Shown here piece after piece: positions 26,358-33,884 of a stretch of DNA of 64,000 nt. The notes under the pieces are model-generated. The model did no database searches. It was not told the DNA's origin and saw only the letters and a list, made by a program, of their open reading frames with translations. The DNA lies in contig NZ_WPZQ01000009.1 in the NCBI RefSeq assembly GCF_013030265.1, positions 62,001 to 126,000 of the forward strand, read 5' to 3'. Every line of letters starts with the position of its first letter. Position 1 is the stretch's first letter. The DNA is from Ruegeria arenilitoris. GTDB lineage: Bacteria > Pseudomonadota > Alphaproteobacteria > Rhodobacterales > Rhodobacteraceae. The position numbers and the translations under genes are program-made.

Positions 26358-27431
26358 ATGAAATTCACATCACTTCTGACAAGTGCCGCAATGGCGCTGG
26401 GTCTGGCGACTGGCGCCATGGCCGAAGACAAAACCAAGGTCGGTTTCGTTTATGTCGGCCCGGTGGGCGACGGCGGCTGGACCTATGAGCACAACAAAGG
26501 CCGTCTGGCGGTCGAAGAGCACTTTGGCGACAAGGTCGAAACCGTATTTGTTGAATCTGTGCCTGAAGGACCGGATGCGGAACGCGTGATGACCCAGATG
26601 GCACTGGAAGGTGCGGATCTGATCTTCACCACCTCGTTCGGCTATATGGACCCGACCATCAACGTGGCCAAGAAATTCCCGGACGTGAAGTTCGAGCACG
26701 CGACCGGCTATAAAACAGCCGATAACGTTTCCGTCTACTCGGCGCGTTTCTACGAAGGTCGCGCCGTTCAGGGCCACATCGCGGGTAATATGACGAAGTC
26801 GAACATCATCGGCTATATCGGTTCCTATCCGATCCCCGAAGTGATCCGCGGCATCAACTCGGCCTATGTCCACGCCAAGAAGGTAAACCCGGATGTCGAA
26901 TTCAAGATCGTCTGGGCCTACACTTGGTTCGACCCGGCGAAAGAGGCTGACGCCGCCACCGTTCTGATCGAACAGGGCGCGGACGTGATCCTGCAGCACA
27001 CTGACTCGACCGCACCGCAAGCGGCTGCGCAAGAGGCAGGAAACGTTGTCACCTTTGGCCAGGCCTCCGACATGAGCGAATACGCGCCCTTCCCGCGCGT
27101 GTCTTCGATCATTGACGATTGGGCTCCCTACTACATTGCACGGACCCAGGCCGTAATGGACGGTACATGGGAAAGCGCCAACACATGGGATGGCATCCGG
27201 GAAGGCATGGTCGCAATCGGTGAAATCTCGGACGCTGTTCCGGCCGATGTTAAAGAAGAAGCTCTGGCCCTGAAGGCTGCCATGGCAGCGGGTGAATACC
27301 ACCCCTTCACCGGCCCGCTGAAGAAGCAGGACGGAAGCGACTGGCTGGCTGAAGGCGAGACCGCCGATGACGGTACGCTGGCAGGTATGAACTTCTATGT
27401 TGAAGGGCTGGAAGGCGAAATCCCGCAGTAA
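26358..27431 (+). CDS. BMP-family periplasmic substrate-binding protein
   Basis: A 357-residue solute-binding protein of the Bmp/PnrA/Med family, which binds nucleosides or purine bases. Residues 1-22 are a signal peptide ending GAMA. There is no lipobox Cys, so it is a free periplasmic protein rather than a lipoprotein. Family motifs are VGFVYVGPVGDGGWTYEHN, PEGPDAERVM, TTSFGYMDP and QHTDSTAPQ. I use the ATG at 26358, which has GGGGAG eight bases upstream; a TTG 15 bases earlier is in frame. It is last in the xdh/importer operon and is followed by a terminator. Confidence 0.93.
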   Translation: MKFTSLLTSAAMALGLATGAMAEDKTKVGFVYVGPVGDGGWTYEHNKGRLAVEEHFGDKVETVFVESVPEGPDAERVMTQMALEGADLIFTTSFGYMDPTINVAKKFPDVKFEHATGYKTADNVSVYSARFYEGRAVQGHIAGNMTKSNIIGYIGSYPIPEVIRGINSAYVHAKKVNPDVEFKIVWAYTWFDPAKEADAATVLIEQGADVILQHTDSTAPQAAAQEAGNVVTFGQASDMSEYAPFPRVSSIIDDWAPYYIARTQAVMDGTWESANTWDGIREGMVAIGEISDAVPADVKEEALALKAAMAAGEYHPFTGPLKKQDGSDWLAEGETADDGTLAGMNFYVEGLEGEIPQ

Positions 27432-27452
27432 GCTCTAGCAAATAGCAAATGA

Positions 27453-27479
27453 GGGCTGGCCATTTGGCTGGCCCTTTTT
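27453..27479 (+). terminator. Terminator of the xdh/purine import operon
   Basis: GGGCTGGCC and GGCTGGCCC form a 9-base-pair stem (with two G-U pairs) around ATTT, followed directly by TTTTT. It lies 21 bases after the binding-protein stop codon. Confidence 0.88.
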
Positions 27480-27555
27480 CGTTTGTCGAGAGTATACGCA
27501 GTACCTGCTATCGCTACGATTTCCTTGACGAATGGCCGTGCAATCGAACTGATGT

Positions 27556-28959
27556 ATGAACCATTGGTTTCATCAAGACGGTATTATAGTGGCTGACACT
27601 CAGGGAAACACGCGTTGGTGGTTGCTTGCTGCAATGGGGGCCATTCTGGGCGTGATCCTGTTGGACGAAACAGTCATCAGCGTGGCTCTGCCGACAATCC
27701 AAAAAGATCTGGGCCTGACCCGGCTTCAATCGCATTGGACCGTCAACATTTATCTTCTGGTTCTGGCTTGCTTTGCCGGGGCTGCAGGGCGGCTCGGCGA
27801 TATTCTCGGTGCACGCTGGTTGCTGAGCGCGGGTCTTTTGATCTTTGGGCTGGCCTCCGCAGCGGGTGGCTTTTCCGAAAGCGGGCTGGATTTACTGCTG
27901 GCGCGTGCAATCCAGGGCCTTGGCGCAGCGCTCATATTTCCGTTGTCCCTGCTGATACTGATACGTTCATTCGAAGAACATGAGCGCGGTCTGGCGCTTG
28001 GTTTGTATGGGGCGATTGGAACCATATTCCTGTCGATGGGTCCGCTGATTGGCGGTGTATTGACAGAGTACATTTCGTGGCGATGGATATTCTGGGTCAA
28101 CCCACCGATCGTTCTGATCGTGGCCGCGATAGCCTTGGCCTGTTGGAGAGATCCTGCACAGTTGCCAGAGCCGGCATTCGATTGGAAAGGTTTCCTTTTG
28201 TTGGTCGTTGGTCTGGCCTCAATCGTTTTTGGCATAATGGAAGGCCCGGACCGTGGATGGGCGCAACCCGAAGTCGTTATTGCGTTAGTGTCGGGACTTC
28301 TTCTCTTAACTCTCTTCATACCGATCGAGCGCTCGGCGCCTAACCCGTTGATCGCGGTGTCCCTGTTTACCAACCCAAGTTTTGCATCGGCGAACATGAT
28401 CGTATTCACTGCCCAATTCGTGAAGATCGTAATGTTTGTGTTCGGCGCTCTCTACTTTCAATCAAAGCTTGGGTTTTCGCCACTCGCCGCAGGTGCGGCA
28501 CTGTTGCCGGTCGCAATTCCGCAGGTGTTCATTGCACCACTGGCGGGAAAGATTGCGGATCGCTTTGGAGCAAGAACACCCTCACTGATCGGTGTCGGCT
28601 GCGGAACTATCGGAGTTGCACTGGTCGCCTTAGGTATGCGGGTCGGGAACAGCCAAATGATCATGGCAGCATTTCTGATCTGGGGATGCTGCGCCCCTTT
28701 TCTTTTCGTTCCACCACGGCGGGCTGTTATGATGTCAGTTCCAGTCGCACTGCATGGTCAGGCCAGTGGGATATCCATGACGTTCCAATTGCTCGGCGGA
28801 ACAGTCGGGATGGCACTGGCAAGCACAACCTTTGCCATCACCGGCTCATTTCCAATGGTGTTTTGGCTGATCGCCATTTTCGCTGGCTGTGTTTTTGCCT
28901 ACTCTTACGTTTCGTTGGAGAGGAAGCCTGTTAAAGCTTCCTCTGAAAAACCCGAGTAA
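27556..28959 (+). CDS. MFS drug/compound exporter, DHA2-like
   Basis: A 467-residue inner-membrane protein with about 14 hydrophobic segments, the size and pattern of the EmrB/QacA (DHA2) proton-drug antiporter group. The first helix carries LLDETVISVALPTIQKDLG, typical of DHA2 (D-x-T-I-V-N-V-A-L-P). The loop 2-3 motif A is GRLGDILGARWLL and motif C is near GPLIGGVLTEY. The ATG at 27556 lacks a strong ribosome site; a GTG 33 bases later is an alternative. It is alone on its strand and convergent with the HlyD-like gene. The substrate cannot be told. Confidence 0.85.
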   Translation: MNHWFHQDGIIVADTQGNTRWWLLAAMGAILGVILLDETVISVALPTIQKDLGLTRLQSHWTVNIYLLVLACFAGAAGRLGDILGARWLLSAGLLIFGLASAAGGFSESGLDLLLARAIQGLGAALIFPLSLLILIRSFEEHERGLALGLYGAIGTIFLSMGPLIGGVLTEYISWRWIFWVNPPIVLIVAAIALACWRDPAQLPEPAFDWKGFLLLVVGLASIVFGIMEGPDRGWAQPEVVIALVSGLLLLTLFIPIERSAPNPLIAVSLFTNPSFASANMIVFTAQFVKIVMFVFGALYFQSKLGFSPLAAGAALLPVAIPQVFIAPLAGKIADRFGARTPSLIGVGCGTIGVALVALGMRVGNSQMIMAAFLIWGCCAPFLFVPPRRAVMMSVPVALHGQASGISMTFQLLGGTVGMALASTTFAITGSFPMVFWLIAIFAGCVFAYSYVSLERKPVKASSEKPE

Positions 28960-28992
28960 GTCATAGCGAGCAAACGAATTAAGCTATTCGCA

Positions 28993-30225
28993 TCAGTGTC
29001 CGCTCAGAACCAGCGTATTGACCGGCATCAGGATCAAACGAAGGCGTAATCCGGCAGCGTGAACCACGCCGATCGTGTCGACCACATGCAGGAAAGCCTT
29101 TTCCCAGAACCCGAGATTCTCATCCTCAAGCTTTTCATGGTTGTCAGTGTAGACGTTGGCCAGACAATTACTTCCGGGTGGAATGTCGTCTGCCATGCCT
29201 TTGTAGAGTGGCTCGAGATAGACCAAAATCGATCCAGGATTTTTGTTGACCTGAACATCCCGCAATTCATCACTAGGTCGAATTTGACCAGACGGGATGA
29301 CATCCTGCACTTCGACCACCACAACCGGAATGACGGTGAATGGTTTGGTCATGCAACCCAATTCACCAATCATACCTGGTTTGATAACTTGCGCAGACAG
29401 CTGCGTGAATGCAGCCTGAAACCGATCGTGGCCGGAGGATGACGGCACAAGAATGCCCGCAGGGCGCAGTAGCGGGCTGACATAGTCCCCAACTTGCAGA
29501 CCGAACTGCTCAATCCGTCCGGTTACTCCTGCACTGATCACGGTTTTGTCGAGTTCGGTCAGGGCTGCGTCCAGCTTTGCATTGGCACTGGCCAGTTGTG
29601 CGGGGATCAGCTCTTCGATCTGTTGAATGACTGCTGCCCTTCGGGATTGTGCTGCTACCACCTGAGCTTCGCGCTCTTCGACCAGATTTTCGAGACGCTC
29701 AATCTCGGCCAATCGTACGGCGCTGGAGCCTTCATCTCGCAAAGTCGTATTGCGTTCAAGATCCTCCAAAGACTGATCCAGCGCTGCGCGTGCACCGGCA
29801 ATCCCGGCCTCAGCCTCGGCCAGATCAGTCTGAGCAACCTTCAGCGATGCCTGAACCTGCGCGATCTGAGCATGTGCGGCTTCGACCTGTGCTGTCTGAG
29901 TGAAATCCTCGATGCGGAATATCGGTTGGCCTGCAACAACCTGCTCGTTGTTTTGAACATAGATTTCAGAAACGCGACCACCCAGTTGCGGCAGAATGGT
30001 AACCGTGCGGAAGTATGAGGCAGCGGTTTTGCTGGATGGATGGAAGTAGAACAGCGTGGTGATTACGGTCAGCGCGAGGATCGCACAGGTCGTCAGACCC
30101 CAACGCAGCTCGTACCACATGGTAAACAGCGTGATCTCATGCCCGATCCGTTTGCCCTGCACAAACCGGCGGAACAGATAGTCAGGCAGAACCGTGACCA
30201 GCGCGCACATCAGTGTTTCAAGCAT
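28993..30225 (-). CDS. HlyD-family membrane fusion protein
   Basis: A 410-residue periplasmic adaptor. One N-terminal membrane segment (about residues 48-66, LTTCAILALTVITTLFYF), a biotinyl-lipoyl-like half domain (LGGRVSEIYVQNNEQVVAGQPIF), a long alpha-helical hairpin (about 110-230, rich in Ala/Gln/Glu) and a second lipoyl half plus beta-barrel (VISAGVTGRIEQFGLQVGDYV) are seen. It resembles YiaV/YibH-type proteins more than classic EmrA, because it is preceded by a DUF3302-like gene three bases upstream. The MFS gene next to it is convergent, so pairing with it is not supported by operon structure. Confidence 0.85.
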   Translation of the reverse strand: MLETLMCALVTVLPDYLFRRFVQGKRIGHEITLFTMWYELRWGLTTCAILALTVITTLFYFHPSSKTAASYFRTVTILPQLGGRVSEIYVQNNEQVVAGQPIFRIEDFTQTAQVEAAHAQIAQVQASLKVAQTDLAEAEAGIAGARAALDQSLEDLERNTTLRDEGSSAVRLAEIERLENLVEEREAQVVAAQSRRAAVIQQIEELIPAQLASANAKLDAALTELDKTVISAGVTGRIEQFGLQVGDYVSPLLRPAGILVPSSSGHDRFQAAFTQLSAQVIKPGMIGELGCMTKPFTVIPVVVVEVQDVIPSGQIRPSDELRDVQVNKNPGSILVYLEPLYKGMADDIPPGSNCLANVYTDNHEKLEDENLGFWEKAFLHVVDTIGVVHAAGLRLRLILMPVNTLVLSGH

Positions 30226-30228
30226 ATC

Positions 30229-30651
30229 TTACTGCTCCTGCGGTGCGGCTTGGACGGTTTCAGGATTGATTTCGGACGGCTCCTCTGCAACCGGGGGCTG
30301 CGTGTTCTCGGGTGCCAGAGAACGGATGGAATCCGCTATTGCACGCAAAGGCGCGGCAAAATCAGGAAATTGGAACCCGGCCACCAGAATGGCCGCCACC
30401 CAAAACAGCCCGTTGTGGGTGAACAAAGCCAACAATGCCAGAATACCCACCAACTGAAACTGTGGGTGGTTGGATTCATGCGCGATTTTTTCCGGGATCG
30501 AGTGGAGGGTGAAGTAGGCGACACCGATCAACACAATCACGACAATTGTAAAAACAACCATGAACGTAAAAAGAAAATCGCTTCCGTCCGCCTGGGTCAC
30601 ATAGGACGGAATATGTCCTGTGGCCATCGGGTGTAATTCCGCGGTATTCAC
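30229..30651 (-). CDS. DUF3302-like inner-membrane protein (YiaW/YibI-like)
   Basis: A 140-residue protein with two membrane segments (about 30-50 and 70-92) joined by LHSIPEKIAHESNHPQFQLV. This matches the LHDIP-IAK-NHP pattern I recall from E. coli YiaW. A proline/glutamate-rich tail follows. The start is GTG with GGAGGG just upstream. It lies three bases before the HlyD-like gene, as yiaW does beside yiaV. The function of the pair is unknown. The assignment rests on that pattern and the neighbour, so it is moderate. Confidence 0.65.
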   Translation of the reverse strand: MNTAELHPMATGHIPSYVTQADGSDFLFTFMVVFTIVVIVLIGVAYFTLHSIPEKIAHESNHPQFQLVGILALLALFTHNGLFWVAAILVAGFQFPDFAAPLRAIADSIRSLAPENTQPPVAEEPSEINPETVQAAPQEQ

Positions 30652-30777
30652 CCTACCCTCCTGTTTCTGTTTGATACTCTTTGGATGGGTTGATGCATAA
30701 ATTCAAGCCTGCTTAAAGTTTGGCCAGACACTTTGACAAATCCTCAACGGAATCCCCAATCTCATTAAGGCGCGCGA

Positions 30778-31716
30778 ATGACCTCTATTCTTACTTCTCT
30801 TGATGGAACCGCAGTAAGCCGATTTGCCTTTGGCACAATGCAATTTGGCGGCCGTGCCGATGCAGCGCAAAGCAACGCGATGTATGATGCATGCCGCACC
30901 GCAGGGATCACCCATTTTGATACGGCACATGTTTATACCGACGGCGTATCTGAGACGCTGTTGGGCAGTATGGTTGCCAATGAAAGAGAGGCGCTGCTGA
31001 TTGCCACCAAAGCAGGCTACAGCGGTGGTGCAGGCGCTGAGAATATCGAGAAGCAGTTCGATATCTCGCGCAAACGGCTGGATCAGGACATGGTCGACCT
31101 GCTTTATCTTCATCGGTTCGATCCTGACACTGATCTTTCAGAAACCATGTCTTGTTTTGCCCGACTAAAGCAGGAGGGCAAAATCCGCTACGTTGGCCTG
31201 TCAAATTTCGCTGCGTGGCAGGTGATGAAAGCTGTTCGAGTTGCGGCCGAGTTTGATCTGACAATTGATGTGCTGCAGCCCATGTACAATCTGGTCAAGC
31301 GCCAGGCAGAGGTCGAAATCCTGCCGATGTGTGCCGATCAAGGTATCGCGGTCGCAGCCTATTCGCCCCTTGGGGGCGGTTTGCTGACCGGAAAATATGC
31401 AGCGGGTGGTCAAGGGCGGCTGGCCGAGGACAACAGATATGCGGCCCGATACGGGGCCGACTGGATGTCTGAAACTGCTGAAGCATTGCGCGATCTGGCA
31501 AGCGAGGTCGGCCAGGACCCCGCGACCTTGGCTGTTGCATGGGTTGCGGCGAGCCCATTTGAGCCAATGCCAATCATTTCGGCGAGAAATACTGAGCAAC
31601 TCGCCCCATCTCTGGCCGCATTGACCTGGACAATGCCCAAGGAACTGTACGATCGGATCACAGCCCTCAGCCTTACTCCACCACCTGCAACCGACCGCTT
31701 AGAAGAGCAATCATGA
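30778..31716 (+). CDS. Aldo/keto reductase
   Basis: A 312-residue NAD(P)H-dependent oxidoreductase with a TIM-barrel pattern. The catalytic tetrad is visible as D in HFDTAHVYTDG with the Tyr, the Lys in LLIATKAGY and the His in DLLYLHRFDP. The C-terminal cofactor segment is PIISARNTEQL. Substrate is not defined. It starts an operon: its stop overlaps the start of the FAD oxidoreductase gene by four bases. A 126-base divergent region separates it from the DUF3302-like gene. Confidence 0.9.
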   Translation: MTSILTSLDGTAVSRFAFGTMQFGGRADAAQSNAMYDACRTAGITHFDTAHVYTDGVSETLLGSMVANEREALLIATKAGYSGGAGAENIEKQFDISRKRLDQDMVDLLYLHRFDPDTDLSETMSCFARLKQEGKIRYVGLSNFAAWQVMKAVRVAAEFDLTIDVLQPMYNLVKRQAEVEILPMCADQGIAVAAYSPLGGGLLTGKYAAGGQGRLAEDNRYAARYGADWMSETAEALRDLASEVGQDPATLAVAWVAASPFEPMPIISARNTEQLAPSLAALTWTMPKELYDRITALSLTPPPATDRLEEQS

Positions 31717-32780
31717 TTGATTTCCTAGTTATCGGGGGGGGCATCGCCGGCCTAAGTGCTGGCGCGCGCTTGTCAGCGCATGGATCAGTTACGGTGCTCG
31801 AGGCGGAAGACGCACTTGGGTACCATGCATCCGGACGCTCGGCTGCATTGTTCGAAGAAGGGTATGGTCCGCCATCGGTTGTTGAGCTGAACAAAGCCAG
31901 TGCAGAGTTCTTTTTCTCCGGCGACTATCTGACACCACGTGGTCTTATGCTGGTCGGAGGGAAAGATCAGAAAGATCAGTTCTCCGACGATGTGGCCAGT
32001 TTGCGAATGCGAGAAATCCCCCTTCAGGATGCCCTGTCGCGCATACCCATCCTGAATATGGAAACTGTAGGTTACGCTGCAATCAGCGAAGGCGCTTTTG
32101 ACATCGATACTGATCGCGTACTGCAGGATTTTGCACGTACCATTCGCCACAATGGTGGTAGCGTTCTCACTCGTCAAAAGGTCATCGGCATCCAAAAAGA
32201 TGAGCTGTGGCATGTAGAGGCTCAGCAGAGTTTTGAGGCCCGGAACATTGTCAATGCCGCTGGTGCGTGGGTCGACGAAATCGCGAACATGGCAGGCGTA
32301 CCGCCGATTGGAATTATCCCCTGTCGCAGGTCAATGGCCCGTATACCCGCGCCCGGTGGGCTCGATGTCGGCGGTTGGCCAATGATGCTGGGTGTCGGGG
32401 AAACATGGTACGCCAAGCCGGATGCTGGAAAACTGTTGGTGTCCCCTGCCGAGGCGGAACCCGTCGCGCCACAAGATGCCTACGCGGATGATATGGTTCT
32501 GGCCGAAGGATTGGCCCGCTACGAAGAGATGGTCACAGAGCCCGTTACCCGGGTCGAGGTCAATTGGGCCGGCCTGCGCAGCTTTTCCCCGGACGGGACC
32601 TTGGTATTGGGGCCAGATCCTGTTGACCCATCTTTTATCTGGTCAGCAGGTCAGGGCGGATATGGCTTTCAAACAGCCCCTGCCGCCTCGAAACTAGTGG
32701 CTGATCTGACTATCGGAGCGGAACCCGATCTGCCCGCCCAGACAATTGCCGCGCTAAGCCCTGAAAGGTTGCGCCAATGA
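31713..32780 (+). CDS. FAD-dependent amino-acid/amine oxidoreductase (DAO family)
   Basis: A 355-residue flavoprotein. The N-terminal Rossmann motif is FLVIGGGIAGLSAGARLSAHG with the acidic end LEAEDALGYHASGRSAALFE. The C-terminal FAD contact is WSAGQGGYGFQTAPAA. Family members oxidise glycine, D-amino acids or related amines. It overlaps both its neighbours by four bases (aldo/keto reductase before, DUF938 methyltransferase after), so the three are translationally coupled. The sequence alone does not define the substrate. Confidence 0.88.
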   Translation: MIDFLVIGGGIAGLSAGARLSAHGSVTVLEAEDALGYHASGRSAALFEEGYGPPSVVELNKASAEFFFSGDYLTPRGLMLVGGKDQKDQFSDDVASLRMREIPLQDALSRIPILNMETVGYAAISEGAFDIDTDRVLQDFARTIRHNGGSVLTRQKVIGIQKDELWHVEAQQSFEARNIVNAAGAWVDEIANMAGVPPIGIIPCRRSMARIPAPGGLDVGGWPMMLGVGETWYAKPDAGKLLVSPAEAEPVAPQDAYADDMVLAEGLARYEEMVTEPVTRVEVNWAGLRSFSPDGTLVLGPDPVDPSFIWSAGQGGYGFQTAPAASKLVADLTIGAEPDLPAQTIAALSPERLRQ

Positions 32781-33430
32781 TCAAACGACAGCTTCCACCC
32801 AACGCTAGTGTGGCAAACGAAGACACAGAAGGTCGGCTTGTCGCCCCAGCAGCAAGCCGCAATACCCAAGCAATTTGCGATTTGGTGCAACTTGTTGCAC
32901 CACCTTCTGGCACCGCGTTGGAGCTCGCCAGTGGTACTGGCCAACATGTTGCAAGTTTTGCCCGGTGCTTGCCGGGCCTGCGGTGGCAACCCAGCGAAAT
33001 CGACCCCCAACGCCGGGCTAGCATCGATGCCTATACCGCTGCTTTGCCGAATGTTTCGACCGCAGTGGAGCTGAATGCGACTGCGTTGGGATGGCATAGA
33101 GATTTTGGTAAAAAGGACCTGATCATTCTGATCAACCTTGTGCACCTTATCAGTCGGCCCGAGACTGAAACACTGATCGCCGAAGCCGCTCGGGCCCTTA
33201 ATGTGGCTGGTCGCTTTGTTCTTTACGGGCCGTTTATGCGCTCTGGCGAGTTGACCAGCGACGGTGACAAACGGTTTCACGAAGCCCTCACTCAGCAAGA
33301 CCCGGAAATCGGCTACAAAGATGACAGCGAAATTCTTGAGCTACTGCGAGCCAATGGCCTGAAACTGATCCAAATCACTGAAATGCCCGCCAACAATCTG
33401 GCATTCGTTTTTGAAATGCCGGGCATCTGA
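32777..33430 (+). CDS. DUF938 SAM-dependent methyltransferase-like protein
   Basis: A 217-residue protein of the DUF938 family. It opens with LPPNASVANEDTEGR-like residues and contains a methyltransferase motif I (LELASGTGQHVASFA), the QPSEIDPQRRASI segment for cofactor ribose binding and INLVHLISRPETETL, then GPFMRSGELTS. The fold suggests S-adenosylmethionine binding; the methyl acceptor is unknown. It is third in the aldo/keto reductase operon. Confidence 0.88.
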   Translation: MIKRQLPPNASVANEDTEGRLVAPAASRNTQAICDLVQLVAPPSGTALELASGTGQHVASFARCLPGLRWQPSEIDPQRRASIDAYTAALPNVSTAVELNATALGWHRDFGKKDLIILINLVHLISRPETETLIAEAARALNVAGRFVLYGPFMRSGELTSDGDKRFHEALTQQDPEIGYKDDSEILELLRANGLKLIQITEMPANNLAFVFEMPGI

Positions 33431-33500
33431 TCGAGATCAAAGTCAGCTCGGTCACCCTAAAACATATTCCATTTACATTATGTTTTGAAAGGGCCGCAGA

Positions 33501-33836
33501 ATGAACTGGCAGGATAAACTCTCGGACACACGCAAAGGGTTGCGCAATCTCAATGGCGCCATACCCGACACCGCACGTGCGTTTGGGGCGCTCGGCAAAT
33601 CAGTCAAAGAAGGTGGAGCACTGGATTACAAAACCAAGGAGTTCATTGCTCTGGGCATGTCGATTGCCGTTCGCTGCGAGCCTTGCATTTCACTACACAC
33701 TGAAGCGCTGATCAAAGCGGGGGCTGCACGCGATGAATTTTCGGATGTGCTGGCCATGGCCGTTCAAATGGGAGGTGGCCCGTCGATGATGTACGCTGCT
33801 AAGGCGCTGGAATGTTATGATGAATTGACCGCTTAG
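33501..33836 (+). CDS. Carboxymuconolactone decarboxylase/AhpD-like protein
   Basis: A 111-residue helical protein with the AhpD-type active-site pair in CEPCISLHTEALIKAGA (Cys-x2-Cys with His four residues on) and the preceding KTKEFIALGMSIA helix. Members act in peroxide defence or are of unknown function. It has its own ribosome site (AAAGGG) 70 bases after the methyltransferase gene and ends at a strong terminator. Confidence 0.88.
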   Translation: MNWQDKLSDTRKGLRNLNGAIPDTARAFGALGKSVKEGGALDYKTKEFIALGMSIAVRCEPCISLHTEALIKAGAARDEFSDVLAMAVQMGGGPSMMYAAKALECYDELTA

Positions 33837-33850
33837 CAGGCTCTAAAAGA

Positions 33851-33878
33851 AAAGGCCCCGGACTTTTCCGGGGCCTTT
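33851..33878. terminator. Bidirectional terminator
   Basis: A perfect 11-base-pair stem (AAAGGCCCCGG with CCGGGGCCTTT) around a 6-base loop lies between the convergent AhpD-like gene and the dimethylglycine dehydrogenase-like gene. The flanking A and T runs let it work on both strands. Confidence 0.88.
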
Positions 33879-33884
33879 GAATGA

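Noticed and set aside
26370..27302. 310-codon minus-strand frame opposite the BMP-type binding protein
   Set aside because: It is antisense to a well-supported gene with signal peptide and family motifs.
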